Of a stretch of 64,000 nucleotides of DNA, positions 9,621 to 19,546 are shown one piece after another (the stretch's first letter is position 1; every line of letters begins with the position of its first letter). Under the pieces are notes generated by a model. It was not told the origin of the DNA. It ran no database searches and saw nothing but the letters and a program-made list of their open reading frames with translations. The position numbers were made by a program, and so were the translations under genes. Location: contig NZ_JAFMTQ010000008.1 in NCBI RefSeq assembly GCF_026126405.1, positions 1 to 64,000 on the forward strand. Reading direction: 5' to 3'. This stretch comes from Aureitalea sp. L0-47. Lineage in GTDB: Bacteria > Bacteroidota > Bacteroidia > Flavobacteriales > Flavobacteriaceae.

Positions 9621-12233
9621 ATGAAATCACGGGAAATCCGTTCCAAATTCTTGGAATTCTTCGAATCGAAATCACACGAGATCGTTCCTTCAGCACCTAT
9701 GGTTATCAAGGACGATCCCACACTTATGTTTACGAATGCGGGTATGAACCAGTTCAAGGAGTATTTCTTGGGTAACAGCATACCTAAAAGTGAACGAGTG
9801 GCCGATACTCAGAAATGTCTTCGTGTAAGCGGAAAGCACAACGACCTTGAAGAAGTTGGGATGGATACTTACCATCACACCATGTTCGAAATGCTGGGTA
9901 ACTGGAGTTTTGGTAACTATTTCAAGAAAGAAGCTATCGAATGGGCCTGGGAATTGCTTACAGATGTCTTCGGAATTGATAAGGACATTTTATACGTAAC
10001 CATTTTCGAAGGAGACGAAGGAGAGGGACTGGAACGCGACCAGGATGCCTACGATTTCTGGAAGCAGTACATTCCTGAAGATCGTATACTGAATGGCTCT
10101 AAACACGACAATTTTTGGGAGATGGGCGATCAGGGTCCTTGTGGTCCCTGTAGTGAGATCCACGTGGATATTCGTTCCGCAGAGGACAGGGCGAAACTTT
10201 CCGGTGCCGAACTGGTGAATCAGGACCACCCGCAGGTGGTTGAGATCTGGAACCTGGTTTTTATGCAGTACAACCGAAAGGCGGACAGCAGCCTGGAGAA
10301 ATTACCCGCACAACATGTGGATACAGGAATGGGCTTCGAGCGCCTTTGCATGGTACTCCAGGGGAAACAAAGTAACTACGACACTGATGTTTTTACTCCA
10401 CTCATCCGCGAGATCGAAACCATCACTTCCGTGAAATACGGAATTGATGAGAAGAAAGATATAGCCATCCGAGTGATCGCCGATCACGTGCGCGCCGTGG
10501 CATTTTCAATTGCCGATGGCCAACTGCCATCCAATACGGGAGCCGGTTATGTGATACGGAGGATTTTGAGAAGGGCCATACGATATGGTTTTACCTTTCT
10601 CGATAAAAAAGAACCATTCATTTTCCAGCTTACGGATACTCTTGTGAAGCAGATGGGGAATGCCTTCCCGGAACTTGTAAGCGAGAAGAACCTTATCATC
10701 AATGTGATCCGGGAAGAGGAACAATCTTTCCTACGCACCCTGGACCAGGGTCTGGTGCTGTTGGAAAACATCATCGGAAATGCCGGTTCCAATGAAATAT
10801 CCGGGCAAAAAGTATTCGAGCTTTACGACACCTATGGATTCCCGAAAGACCTTACCGGTCTAATCCTCAGGGAACGGGGCTTAAGTTTTAATGAAGAAGA
10901 ATTCGAAAGTGAACTTCAGAAACAAAAAGAACGATCCAGGGCAGCAGGGAAAGTGGAAACCGGAGATTGGGTAGTACTCTCAGACGATTCTGAAGAGGAA
11001 TTCATTGGCTATGATGCACTGGAAGCACAGGTTCGGATTACGAAGTACAGAAGAACCGAGAGTCAGAAGGAAGGAGAACTATACCAACTGGTTTTCAATT
11101 TAACTCCTTTCTATCCAGAAGGCGGAGGGCAGGTAGGTGATAAAGGATACCTCGAAGCTGCCAATGGCGAAGTAGTATATGTAGTGGATACCAAGAAGGA
11201 GAATAACCTTATCATCCACTTCGTAAAGAATTTACCACGTGATCCTAAGGGTAGCTTCAAAGCGGTTGTTGATGCCAAACAACGCTCCAGAACCGCTTCG
11301 AACCACTCTGCAACGCATCTCTTGCACCAGGCGCTGCGGAACATACTTGGCGAGCACGTAGCTCAGAAAGGATCCATGGTTCACAGCAGGTACCTGCGTT
11401 TCGACTTTTCTCATTTTAGTAAGATGACCGATGAAGAACTAAGACAGGTGGAGGATTTTGTAAATGCGCGCATTCGTGAGGGTATTGAGTTGGAAGAGCG
11501 CAGGAACATTCCTTATCAAAAAGCAATAGACGAAGGAGCTCTGGCATTATTCGGGGAGAAATACGGTGATACGGTACGTGCGATCAAATTTGGTGATTCC
11601 ATGGAATTGTGCGGAGGGACGCATGTGAAAAACACAGGTGATGTTTGGCATTTTATCATAACTTCGGAAAGTGCGGTAGCGGCAGGTGTTCGCAGGATCG
11701 AAGCCATTACTGGTGATGCAGCGAAGAACTATTTTGTGGATAGGAGCGAAGCTTTCAAGAAAGTTCAGAAGGTGTTGAACAATACCAAAGACCCCCTTGC
11801 AGCGATCGAGAAGATACAGGAAGAGAATTCCGCACTTCAGAAACAAATACAACTACTGCTTAAAGACAAAGCGAAGGACTTAAAAGGCGATCTGAAAAAT
11901 GACCTGCAAGAGGTAAACGGAGTTAATTTTGTCACTCGACAAGTGGAACTCGATGCCGGCGGAATGAAAGATCTAGCCTTCGAACTGGGTGGTGAAACGG
12001 ATAATTTGTTCCTGTTACTCGCATCCGAAACTAACGGAAAAGCCTTGCTGGCTTGTTATATTTCCAAGGACCTGGTTGAGTCCAAAGACCTGAACGCCGG
12101 GACTATTGTTCGGGAACTCGGGAAACACATCCAGGGAGGTGGAGGAGGACAGCCCTTCTTTGCTACAGCCGGTGGGAAGAACCCGGCCGGTATCGCGGAA
12201 GCCCTTTCGGCAGCGCGCTCGTATCTGGAATAG
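9621..12233 (+). CDS. alaS: Alanine--tRNA ligase
   Basis: An 870-residue class II synthetase that charges tRNA-Ala. The start is placed at the ATG giving [14 protein letters not shown], where family members begin; an upstream in-frame ATG would add 16 unrelated residues. The catalytic core occupies residues 1-400 ([18 protein letters not shown]). The editing domain carries HSATH near residue 561 and CGGTH near 663, both zinc/editing motifs. A coiled coil and a C-Ala domain with GGGGGQP complete the protein. It is followed after 2 nt by a GSCFA gene, which is probably cotranscribed. Confidence 0.97.
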   Translation: MKSREIRSKFLEFFESKSHEIVPSAPMVIKDDPTLMFTNAGMNQFKEYFLGNSIPKSERVADTQKCLRVSGKHNDLEEVGMDTYHHTMFEMLGNWSFGNYFKKEAIEWAWELLTDVFGIDKDILYVTIFEGDEGEGLERDQDAYDFWKQYIPEDRILNGSKHDNFWEMGDQGPCGPCSEIHVDIRSAEDRAKLSGAELVNQDHPQVVEIWNLVFMQYNRKADSSLEKLPAQHVDTGMGFERLCMVLQGKQSNYDTDVFTPLIREIETITSVKYGIDEKKDIAIRVIADHVRAVAFSIADGQLPSNTGAGYVIRRILRRAIRYGFTFLDKKEPFIFQLTDTLVKQMGNAFPELVSEKNLIINVIREEEQSFLRTLDQGLVLLENIIGNAGSNEISGQKVFELYDTYGFPKDLTGLILRERGLSFNEEEFESELQKQKERSRAAGKVETGDWVVLSDDSEEEFIGYDALEAQVRITKYRRTESQKEGELYQLVFNLTPFYPEGGGQVGDKGYLEAANGEVVYVVDTKKENNLIIHFVKNLPRDPKGSFKAVVDAKQRSRTASNHSATHLLHQALRNILGEHVAQKGSMVHSRYLRFDFSHFSKMTDEELRQVEDFVNARIREGIELEERRNIPYQKAIDEGALALFGEKYGDTVRAIKFGDSMELCGGTHVKNTGDVWHFIITSESAVAAGVRRIEAITGDAAKNYFVDRSEAFKKVQKVLNNTKDPLAAIEKIQEENSALQKQIQLLLKDKAKDLKGDLKNDLQEVNGVNFVTRQVELDAGGMKDLAFELGGETDNLFLLLASETNGKALLACYISKDLVESKDLNAGTIVRELGKHIQGGGGGQPFFATAGGKNPAGIAEALSAARSYLE

Positions 12234-12235
12234 AT

Positions 12236-13186
12236 ATGAAACTTCAAACCCAAATACCGTTTTCTTCGGAAGCGAACCAGATCGATTATCAATCGAAAAC
12301 CATACTGTTAGGTAGTTGTTTTACCGAACATATTGGTGCAAAGCTGGATTACTTCAAATTTCAGAACGTTCAGAATCCATTTGGGATCATCTTTCATCCG
12401 ATTGCTTTGGAACGATTGATCGCCAGGGCGATTCAGAATAAAACCTTTGTAGAAAAAGACATCTTCGAACGAGACGGTAACTGGCACTGCCTGGAGGTTC
12501 ATTCCTTGCTGAGTCATGTGGACAAGCAAGAATACATTCAGCTACTGAATGACACCCTGGACAAGTTGCGAAGCTACCTGGAAAGCGCCTCGCATCTATT
12601 GATCACCTTCGGAACGGTATGGGGATATCGATATGTAGAAACGGACGCCGTGGTTGCCAATTGCCATAAGATCCCGCAATCTGAATTCAGGAAAGAGCTG
12701 CTGTCCGTTTCCGAAGTAACCACCACCTGCCAAAACATAGTACAGATGGTAAGTGAGTTCAATGCTGAAGTTCAAATTGTGTTCACGGTATCTCCTGTGC
12801 GACATCTCAAAGACGGGTTTATAGAAAATATGCGATCCAAAGCTCATCTTATCTCGGGAATTCATCGGCTGATCGATACCATGGATAAGGGTACTGCTTA
12901 TTTCCCCTCCTATGAGCTTATGATGGACGAATTGCGTGATTATCGTTTTTATTCTGAAGATATGCTGCATCCCAACCAAACCGCGATCGAAGTGATATGG
13001 GATCGTTTTTCCAAGGTGTGGATCCATTCTTCCACCGAAGTTATACGTAAGGAGATCGCAAAAATACAATCCGGGTTGTCACATCGACCATTCCATCCTG
13101 AAAGCCCATCTCACAAGGCGTTCGAGGAACAACTTCAGCAAAAAATAGAGCAATTACAGGCTCGTTATCCGCACATTAGGTTCTGA
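12236..13186 (+). CDS. GSCFA domain-containing protein
   Basis: A 316-residue protein of the GSCFA family, related to SGNH/GDSL hydrolases. The name-giving motif is at residues 26-31 (LGSCFTEHIG), with the Ser as candidate nucleophile. A second block (LITFGTVWGYR) lies near residue 123 and a late D-x-x-H-P-N (EDMLHPNQ) supplies the Asp/His pair. No signal peptide is seen. The substrate is unknown; deacetylation or deacylation of a cell-surface molecule is possible by family analogy. It sits 2 nt after alaS. Confidence 0.88.
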   Translation: MKLQTQIPFSSEANQIDYQSKTILLGSCFTEHIGAKLDYFKFQNVQNPFGIIFHPIALERLIARAIQNKTFVEKDIFERDGNWHCLEVHSLLSHVDKQEYIQLLNDTLDKLRSYLESASHLLITFGTVWGYRYVETDAVVANCHKIPQSEFRKELLSVSEVTTTCQNIVQMVSEFNAEVQIVFTVSPVRHLKDGFIENMRSKAHLISGIHRLIDTMDKGTAYFPSYELMMDELRDYRFYSEDMLHPNQTAIEVIWDRFSKVWIHSSTEVIRKEIAKIQSGLSHRPFHPESPSHKAFEEQLQQKIEQLQARYPHIRF

Positions 13187-13188
13187 TT

Positions 13189-13236
13189 ATACGTCAATTG
13201 CCTTATTGAGTGGCGTTGGGTATTAGGGCATCTTTG
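13189..13236 (+). promoter_or_regulatory. Palindromic operator and promoter, site A
   Basis: ATACGTCAA-TTGCCTTAT lies at 13189-13206. The right half is perfect and the left half matches 7 of 9. The -7 element CATCTTTG is at 13229-13236, with centre-to-element spacing 31.5 nt. A TTG at 13206-13208 could serve as -33. It is shared with sites B-E and precedes the DUF6252 lipoprotein. Confidence 0.75.
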
Positions 13237-13265
13237 TCCTGTTCAATTACTAAAACCCAACAATT

Positions 13266-13805
13266 ATGAAAACTCTAAAAACATCAATCTACTATATGTT
13301 CCTGTGTCTGTCACTGGTGCTAACAGCATGTAGTTCGGACGATGACAATGCAAACAACAATCAGCAAAATAACGGAAGTGGTGAATTATTCACTGCCAAG
13401 ATCGATGGAACCGACTTCGCCGCTTCCATGGATCCAGCTACTTTGATCGGCGGTACAAAATCCACGGCCAACGGCATGACAGTGGTTAGCGGGCAAGGAA
13501 GTACAAATAGCGGAGATTTTATCAATTTCAATATTATCGGTTACAACGGACCTGGCACTTACAAGACAGGAGACAATCTAACCAATCCCAATGCGCTTCA
13601 GTACGGCGAACTAGCTGGTCAATCCGCCAATGTATGGGCGTCAAACCTTGCAACTTCTGCTGCCGGGATCGCACCAGGAACCATCGAGATCACTGTGGAC
13701 GCCGATGGAAAGATAGAAGGTACTTTCTCTTTTGAAGGTTACAACGCCCAGGATATGACATCCAAGATGATCACCCAGGGTCAGTTTAAATTCTCGATCG
13801 ACTAA
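13266..13805 (+). CDS. DUF6252-type lipoprotein
   Basis: A 179-residue protein with a lipoprotein signal peptide and lipobox LTAC at residues 19-22, so Cys22 is the lipidated residue. An Asp/Asn-rich linker (SSDDDNANNNQQNN) follows. The mature domain begins with FTAKIDGTDFAA and is rich in Gly, Thr and beta structure, resembling the DUF6252 family common in Flavobacteriaceae, which has no known function. It should sit in the outer membrane or periplasm. It is preceded by operator site A and followed by a terminator, so it is monocistronic and a likely target of the response regulator at 21814. Confidence 0.8.
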   Translation: MKTLKTSIYYMFLCLSLVLTACSSDDDNANNNQQNNGSGELFTAKIDGTDFAASMDPATLIGGTKSTANGMTVVSGQGSTNSGDFINFNIIGYNGPGTYKTGDNLTNPNALQYGELAGQSANVWASNLATSAAGIAPGTIEITVDADGKIEGTFSFEGYNAQDMTSKMITQGQFKFSID

Positions 13806-13852
13806 TCATTATATTATTTGAAGGAAATCTCAGTGTTGAGGTTTTTACGTGG

Positions 13853-13893
13853 AACCGGTAGCAATGCTTCGTGCAGTGCTTCCGGTTTTTTTT
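13853..13893 (+). terminator. Rho-independent terminator after the DUF6252 gene
   Basis: A long hairpin runs from AACCGG at 13853 to CCGGTT at 13882-13887, with inner arms AGCA/TGCT. It is followed by an eight-T run. Confidence 0.85.
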
Positions 13894-13920
13894 GTGTTTA
13901 AAAGGCGGTAGACAAACAGA

Positions 13921-13968
13921 ATAGGGCAATTGCCCTATTGAATGGCGTAGGCTATTAATTCATCTTTG
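13921..13968 (+). promoter_or_regulatory. Palindromic operator and promoter, site B
   Basis: ATAGGGCAATTGCCCTAT at 13921-13938 is a perfect 18-bp palindrome. The -7 element CATCTTTG is at 13961-13968 and TTG at 13938-13940. Sites A and B also share TGGCGTnGGnTATTA between palindrome and -7. An upstream TTG codon at 13966 falls inside the -7 element, so translation must start at ATG 13993. Confidence 0.85.
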
Positions 13969-13992
13969 AATAACAAATTAAAAACCACGATT

Positions 13993-15852
13993 ATGAAACT
14001 TTCAATCGAGATTAAGAAACTTGCCGGGCTACTGTTCTTTTTAAGTACTATTGCCATGGCACAAAGGGCGGAAGCCCCTGATTTTCGCTACGATGTTGGC
14101 GGGAAGATTAACGATATGACCCTCACGCAGGGTGGCACCATGGTTGTGGCTACCAATGACGGATTGGTAGGTATCAAGCCGGGAAACAACGATTTACTAT
14201 TTAATTTCCAGGATTACGGCCGGGTAAAACCCGAAGAACTCTTCTTCGTTCCAAATGCGCCCTACCTGGTTGTGGGTCAAACCGGTTTTGGTGCCATGAC
14301 CACCAAAAAAGCGGTGATCGATTATATGTCCGGGAAGAAACTCTTCAGTACGGAGGACAACGGATGGAAAATGGTCTGGACCTGTGATGTGATGATGCCG
14401 GAAAATAAATTGGTGGTAAGCGGTCAGCGCAGGGCTGCCGATAAATATGCCAATGCTGTAGCTATTTACAACCTCGATTCAGGTGAGCAGGAGCACTATT
14501 TTACAATGAAAGGTTCCGAAACGGTGAGTGGAAGGCCCTTGTTGCTGAAAGACGGCCTTATTCTTCCAACCACGAAAACCCTTAAAAAGATAAGCATGAG
14601 TGGTGGTGGTATCGATTGGTCGATCAAGGTAGATGATATCAAGTGGATGGTTGCAGACGAGACCGAAAAGGAGATCTATGGATTCGAGATATCTGCCAAT
14701 GGTTCGAACACCAAGGTACACAAAATAGGAAGCAATGGAAGCCTGCTTTGGGGTGACCCTCATAAGGTGAAAGGTCATGTAGTGAATTTCGAAATCCTGC
14801 CACAGGGTCTGGCGATTGTTAGTAATGTGGATAATTCCGGAAAATCGGGACTAGCGAAACTGGCCAGCGCCAAGGCGGAGTCGAAGATCGGTTTCTTAAG
14901 TGCGGCAAACGGAGAGGATCTATGGGAAAAGGCGCCTAAAACCAAGGGATATGTGCAGCATTTTTACATCATGGAGGATGGTATTCTATTCGGAATTTAT
15001 GAAGGAGGGATCAACAAGATCTCCTTCGACGGGAAGACCTTGTTCAAAAAGCCACTGAAAACCGGCGAGAATATACTTACCATGGCACAAACCGACCAGG
15101 GGTTGATCTATATCACTTCAGAAGATGCCAACATTGTAAATCTTGAAACAGGAGACCCGATATGGAAGAAACCATTGAAATATAAGCGAGCCGATGCTGT
15201 GGCTTCGGCTTATGACGAAAAGAATGGACGCTACCTCATTAGTGCTGATGAAGACTTGTTCAGTGTTGATGCCGCTAATGGAGATGTTTCCACTTTAGCA
15301 GAATCCAAATTCGACGGAAAAGAAAGCCCAACCGATGTAGAAGTACGAAACGGAGGAATACTGCTAACCAGTGATCAGAATATGATGCTGCTGGACTGGG
15401 GAGGAACCACAAACTGGCATGAGTATCACAGGGCGCCCGGTAAGAGTGCTGTTGGAGCGATCCTAATGGGGCTTACTGCAGTAGCAACCGCCGCAACCGC
15501 AACAGCTGCCTATGCCGAAGCAAATGCCAACAGGAACCGTCTGGGATATTATACCTCAAAAGGAGAAGCCTACGCCGATCTTGGTGACGGTATGGCTATG
15601 GCGACCGGAGCGTCGGTAGCCGAGATGTTACGCCGATTTAAAGCTACATCGGCCACTGAGAATGCACAATTCGTTTTAACCAAACTAGACGAAGGGGTAG
15701 GTCTGGTGAAACTCAATAAAGATACCGGGGCCGTCGAAAAAGAGATCGTCCTTAAGGACAAAAAACCAGAGTACAAAGTGGATGATTTCGGAGGGATCTT
15801 GTATTACAAAGCCGATAATAACTCCATCTTCGCTTACGATCTTAAGAAGTAA
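13993..15852 (+). CDS. PQQ-type beta-propeller protein, secreted
   Basis: A 619-residue protein with a signal peptide (about residues 1-24, cleaved before QRAEAPDFRYDVGG). A long run of about 40-residue beta repeats of PQQ/quinoprotein-propeller type follows, with blades ending in D/GE-x-L-W-E-K or I-W-K-K. There is no catalytic signature for alcohol dehydrogenase and no obvious PQQ-binding residues. Near residue 487 is an Ala-rich hydrophobic segment (GAILMGLTAVATAATATAAY) that could cross or lie on a membrane. It probably acts as a binding or scaffold propeller. It is preceded by operator site B and terminated by the hairpin at 15908, so it is a single-gene member of the regulon. Confidence 0.78.
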   Translation: MKLSIEIKKLAGLLFFLSTIAMAQRAEAPDFRYDVGGKINDMTLTQGGTMVVATNDGLVGIKPGNNDLLFNFQDYGRVKPEELFFVPNAPYLVVGQTGFGAMTTKKAVIDYMSGKKLFSTEDNGWKMVWTCDVMMPENKLVVSGQRRAADKYANAVAIYNLDSGEQEHYFTMKGSETVSGRPLLLKDGLILPTTKTLKKISMSGGGIDWSIKVDDIKWMVADETEKEIYGFEISANGSNTKVHKIGSNGSLLWGDPHKVKGHVVNFEILPQGLAIVSNVDNSGKSGLAKLASAKAESKIGFLSAANGEDLWEKAPKTKGYVQHFYIMEDGILFGIYEGGINKISFDGKTLFKKPLKTGENILTMAQTDQGLIYITSEDANIVNLETGDPIWKKPLKYKRADAVASAYDEKNGRYLISADEDLFSVDAANGDVSTLAESKFDGKESPTDVEVRNGGILLTSDQNMMLLDWGGTTNWHEYHRAPGKSAVGAILMGLTAVATAATATAAYAEANANRNRLGYYTSKGEAYADLGDGMAMATGASVAEMLRRFKATSATENAQFVLTKLDEGVGLVKLNKDTGAVEKEIVLKDKKPEYKVDDFGGILYYKADNNSIFAYDLKK

Positions 15853-15907
15853 CTAACTAACCAGGTTACACCGTTTGCAAATATTGAGGAGTGTTTGCAA
15901 CACACTG

Positions 15908-15932
15908 AACCCCATCTTGTATGGGGTTTTTT
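15908..15932 (+). terminator. Rho-independent terminator after the propeller gene
   Basis: An AACCCCAT stem (15908-15915) pairs with ATGGGGTT (15921-15928) across a five-base loop, followed by six T. Confidence 0.9.
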
Positions 15933-15944
15933 GTTCTTGGTGAA

Positions 15945-15992
15945 CTAAGGCAGTTGCCTTATTTTACATTATGAACAATTTTCGGTACTTTG
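15945..15992 (+). promoter_or_regulatory. Palindromic operator and promoter, site C
   Basis: CTAAGGCAG-TTGCCTTAT lies at 15945-15962. The -7 element GTACTTTG is at 15985-15992, at the same 31.5-nt spacing. The upstream TTG codon at 15990 overlaps the -7 element and is therefore not the start of the MORN gene. Confidence 0.82.
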
Positions 15993-16016
15993 GATATCAC
16001 TAAAGACCAATCAATT

Positions 16017-17414
16017 ATGAGATCTTGTTTTAGCAACTTGCTATTCGCAATAATGCTTTGTCCAATTTTGTATTTACAGGGGCAGGTTCAGCAACCTAAA
16101 TCGACAACCACAAAGGTTCTATCCTGGAAGAAGACAACCGATTCCACCTATACACTCTTTGATGCCAAGGGTAAACAGATTCGAAACGCGAAAGAACTCA
16201 ACAGACTGAGAACCGATACCTTGAGTTACCTTGATCAGGATTCACGAATCTTATATCTATTGCCCGATTGTGTGGATGCCGATGTGGGAAGCAGCGGAAA
16301 GCTGTCAGTTCTCAAGCGTAACATCGGTAAGGATTTTTATATCACGAATGAAAAATCATTCGCAACCTACATTGATGATGAAAGTTACAATGGGGAGTTT
16401 GTGAATATGGATGGGAACTATATCTACTATATTGAGGAGTTTGACAAAACATTCTTTCATAAGGACATTCGGAAATTTCCAAGCTGGGGTGCCAGAAACC
16501 TTGAAGAATTACCAAAATCTCCTGACAATGCCTACTGGTATAGAAATTCGGAAACAAAGAATTATTGGGTCATAGTAAAAGGAGATCATTTAGATTACGA
16601 TGTAACCAGAGCTCGAAGAAATGGTGATGATGTGATCATTCTTATAGATGATAAGCCCACCTATAATTTACCGGGCTATTACACCATGGCTTCCTACGTG
16701 GTGAAACCTGTGGAACTTTACGAAGGTAATACGGAAGAGCCGGCCAAAACAGGTTGTGTTTATGGTAACTGTGACTACGGATGGGGAAAGTGGCAATACG
16801 ATGATGGAAATTATTACGATGGATTTTGGTCCAACGGTCTTAAGAATGGTTACGGTCTTTACTCATGGAAGGGCATTGGCCAGTATATTGGGAACTGGGA
16901 GAACGACGGTATGAATGGATACGGAGCGTATCTGCCAGACAACGACAACGATATGGTTGGACAGTTTCGCAATGGCGAATTGGACGGTCTTGGATATGAG
17001 ATAACAGATGATGTCTGGCGAAGAGGAGTTTTTGTAAATGGTGTACTTTCTGAAGAGTTTACTTATGCCCGAAACGAAGGTGAACTTGGATGTACATCGG
17101 GTGATTGCCAGGACAAATACGGTTCGTACTGGCTCGAAAATGGGGACAACTTCATTGGATTTTTCAAAAACGGAAAGATGCACCAGGGATCGTATAAATT
17201 CGCGAACGGAGACCGATACGTGGGTATGTTCAATGAAAAAGAAGAGTTTCACGGAATGGGTCGTTACTTTTTTGAATCTGGTGCATATTACGGCGGTGAG
17301 TGGAAAAACGGCAAATATCACGGAAGAGGCTATTACGAAGATGTCGATGAGACGCCGCAGATAGGCGAATGGACCGAGGGTGTTCTCACCAAAGTCTATA
17401 AAACATCGAATTGA
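16017..17414 (+). CDS. MORN-repeat protein, exported
   Basis: A 465-residue protein with a signal peptide (residues 1-23; hydrophobic core LLFAIMLCPILYLQG). Residues 25-240 have no recognised domain. From about residue 245 there are two blocks of MORN repeats. Each is introduced by G-C-x-x-G-x-C (GCVYGNCDYGWG and GCTSGDCQDKYG), followed by units of the form NGxxYxGxWxNGxxxGxG. MORN repeats are beta-hairpin modules that often bind lipid or protein. Its expression should follow operator site C. A gap of only 35 nt with no terminator links it to the first kinase gene, so it may be an accessory or sensory partner of that kinase. Confidence 0.85.
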   Translation: MRSCFSNLLFAIMLCPILYLQGQVQQPKSTTTKVLSWKKTTDSTYTLFDAKGKQIRNAKELNRLRTDTLSYLDQDSRILYLLPDCVDADVGSSGKLSVLKRNIGKDFYITNEKSFATYIDDESYNGEFVNMDGNYIYYIEEFDKTFFHKDIRKFPSWGARNLEELPKSPDNAYWYRNSETKNYWVIVKGDHLDYDVTRARRNGDDVIILIDDKPTYNLPGYYTMASYVVKPVELYEGNTEEPAKTGCVYGNCDYGWGKWQYDDGNYYDGFWSNGLKNGYGLYSWKGIGQYIGNWENDGMNGYGAYLPDNDNDMVGQFRNGELDGLGYEITDDVWRRGVFVNGVLSEEFTYARNEGELGCTSGDCQDKYGSYWLENGDNFIGFFKNGKMHQGSYKFANGDRYVGMFNEKEEFHGMGRYFFESGAYYGGEWKNGKYHGRGYYEDVDETPQIGEWTEGVLTKVYKTSN

Positions 17415-17449
17415 TCATCATGTTCTATCATCCATCTTAGATAGCAAGA

Positions 17450-19474
17450 ATGAAACGGATTTTATTCCTCATTGTACTAAGTTTTCCTTCACTTCTTATT
17501 TCCCAGAAAGAAGTAAGTATTGACAGCGTTTTACTATTCGCCACAAGGAATTACACGGCACAACCGGATAGTGCTCAGTACTATTTACATAAAGGCATTC
17601 AATTAGCCGAGGCGATCGATGATGATTACCAGAAAGGACTATTTCTAACCAAATTAATTCAGCAAAAAACAAGAATTCGCGATTACGACAGTGCTCGCTT
17701 CTATTTTAGAAAAGCGCATAGGTTCCTTAGAGAAGCCGGTCAGGATATTTTGTTACCCGATAGCCATAGTGAGATCGCCGAAACTTATTACTACATGGAA
17801 AAGATGGATTCGGCCTTGTATCATTTCAAGCAGGCAGATTCCCTCTACGCAAAGGATGGTGATAGTATTGGAGTGCTAATTTCTAAGAATAATGTGGCTA
17901 ACGTCTACCAGATCCTGGGTAACTATGAAGGAGCTATTGAGAACATGCTCCAGGCGATCAAGAATGTGGATACTACCCAATATCTCTATATCAAGGTTCA
18001 GTTGTATTTGAATGTTTCTGAATTGTACCAGCAAATTGAAGAACCATCGCTCGCCAGGCATTATGCGAAAAAGTCGCTCGACCTTTCCCTTACAAATACC
18101 AACTACCCGGACGATATGGTAATGGCTTATATCAAATTGGCCGGTTATGCAACGGAAGACAAGGAGTATGAAAAAGCCAGTGAGTACAATCAATTGGCGC
18201 AGGGTGTGGTAGATGATTACAATCTGGATATGATCCAGTTCCAGGTTTCCAAGTCGAACGCGAATCTCTTAATTGCGGAAGAAAGTTACGAGGAGGCAAT
18301 TTTGGAGATCAACCAGGCACTAAAAATAGCCGAGCAGGCAAAGCGCAATGACTTTGAGGTGTTTTCTCTCCGTAAGAACCTGGGAATTTGCTATGCAAAG
18401 ACCAACAAACCGCAACAAGCAATCTCATTGCTGAACGAGGTGTTGGACAATACCATTGAAGACGGGCGTCTCGACGATATCAGTTCGGTCTATTTCAGTC
18501 TTTCCGAAGCACATGAAAGTTTGGGAGATTACCGAGCAGCCATAGACAATTACAAAATGTATCGTACGTACAACGACAGCATCCTGGGGAAAGATAAGCA
18601 GGTGGCTATTCGCGATGCCATGGTGAAATATGAAACCGAACGCAAGGAAAGAGACCTGGCTGAAACCAGGGCTGATCTGGCTGAGAAAGAGCTGGAAGTA
18701 CGTAACAAGAACATGCTTATTTTCGGTGGGTTCGGACTGGCCATCCTACTTGGCCTGCTAGGTTACCTGTTCTACAACCAGCAAAAGCTCAAGAACCGGC
18801 AGTTAAAGAAAGAAGCCGAATTACAAACTGCCTTGGCCAGGATAGAAACTCAGAATCAACTTCAGGAGCAACGTTTGAGGATCTCAAGGGATCTGCATGA
18901 TAACATCGGTTCTCAACTCACCTTTATTATTTCATCGGTGGATAATTTGAAGTTCGGACTAAAGGACGGTTCAACGGCTGTAACCGATAAACTTGGTGGC
19001 ATTAGCAGGTTTGCTTCGGAAACTATTTACGAGCTCAGGGATACTATTTGGGCGATGAATAAGAATAGTATCACTTTCGAGGACCTCCAGGTGAGGATTT
19101 CAAATTTTATTGAAAAAGCCAGGGAAAGTAGTTCTAATATTGAGTTCGATTTTAGTATTTCTGAAGAAATTCCGAAGGACCATAAGTTTACGTCCATTGT
19201 GGGAATGAACCTGTACCGTATCATACAGGAAGCCGTGAACAATGCCCTGAAGTATTCCGAAGGAACCTTGATTCGGGTTAAGATCTCGGGTGACCCATCG
19301 GCGATTAAAATCGAGATATCCGATGACGGAAAAGGATTTGATCCGGCTGCGATCTCAATGGGCAATGGTATCAGGAATATGCGGAAACGAGCCCAGGATA
19401 TCAAGGCGAAGATCAACATTACGAGTGATGACAACGAAGGCACTAAAGTGAAGCTAGTGTTGGCTTCAGAATAA
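17450..19474 (+). CDS. TPR sensor histidine kinase 1
   Basis: A 674-residue membrane kinase. After a signal peptide (residues 1-19) a periplasmic array of TPR units spans about residues 25-380. A coiled coil (RKERDLAETRADLAEKELEV) leads into one transmembrane helix near 422-444. The cytoplasmic part has a HisKA_3 domain with the phosphoacceptor His483 in RISRDLHDNIGSQL, and a HATPase_c domain with N-box NLYRIIQEAVNNALKYS and G-box GNGIRNMRKR. HisKA_3 kinases pair with LuxR-type response regulators, and one is encoded at 21814. It is cotranscribed with the MORN gene. Its paralogue is the next large gene. Confidence 0.93.
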   Translation: MKRILFLIVLSFPSLLISQKEVSIDSVLLFATRNYTAQPDSAQYYLHKGIQLAEAIDDDYQKGLFLTKLIQQKTRIRDYDSARFYFRKAHRFLREAGQDILLPDSHSEIAETYYYMEKMDSALYHFKQADSLYAKDGDSIGVLISKNNVANVYQILGNYEGAIENMLQAIKNVDTTQYLYIKVQLYLNVSELYQQIEEPSLARHYAKKSLDLSLTNTNYPDDMVMAYIKLAGYATEDKEYEKASEYNQLAQGVVDDYNLDMIQFQVSKSNANLLIAEESYEEAILEINQALKIAEQAKRNDFEVFSLRKNLGICYAKTNKPQQAISLLNEVLDNTIEDGRLDDISSVYFSLSEAHESLGDYRAAIDNYKMYRTYNDSILGKDKQVAIRDAMVKYETERKERDLAETRADLAEKELEVRNKNMLIFGGFGLAILLGLLGYLFYNQQKLKNRQLKKEAELQTALARIETQNQLQEQRLRISRDLHDNIGSQLTFIISSVDNLKFGLKDGSTAVTDKLGGISRFASETIYELRDTIWAMNKNSITFEDLQVRISNFIEKARESSSNIEFDFSISEEIPKDHKFTSIVGMNLYRIIQEAVNNALKYSEGTLIRVKISGDPSAIKIEISDDGKGFDPAAISMGNGIRNMRKRAQDIKAKINITSDDNEGTKVKLVLASE

Positions 19475-19477
19475 AAA

Positions 19478-19525
19478 ATAAGGCGATTGCCCTATGGAAT
19501 AGTCGGGGTAATAATCCTACTTTTA
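19478..19525 (+). promoter_or_regulatory. Palindromic operator and promoter, site D
   Basis: ATAAGGCGA-TTGCCCTAT lies at 19478-19495, starting just after the kinase 1 stop codon. The -7 element TACTTTTA is at 19518-19525, at the same 31.5-nt spacing. The GGGGTAATA between them echoes sites A and B. Confidence 0.8.
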
Positions 19526-19546
19526 TCTGAATAACTATTAATAACC

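Noticed and set aside
13966-13992. TTG start for the propeller protein (and TTG 15990 for the MORN protein)
   Set aside because: Both TTG codons lie inside the -7 promoter elements, so they cannot be in the messages. The ATGs downstream also give clean signal peptides.
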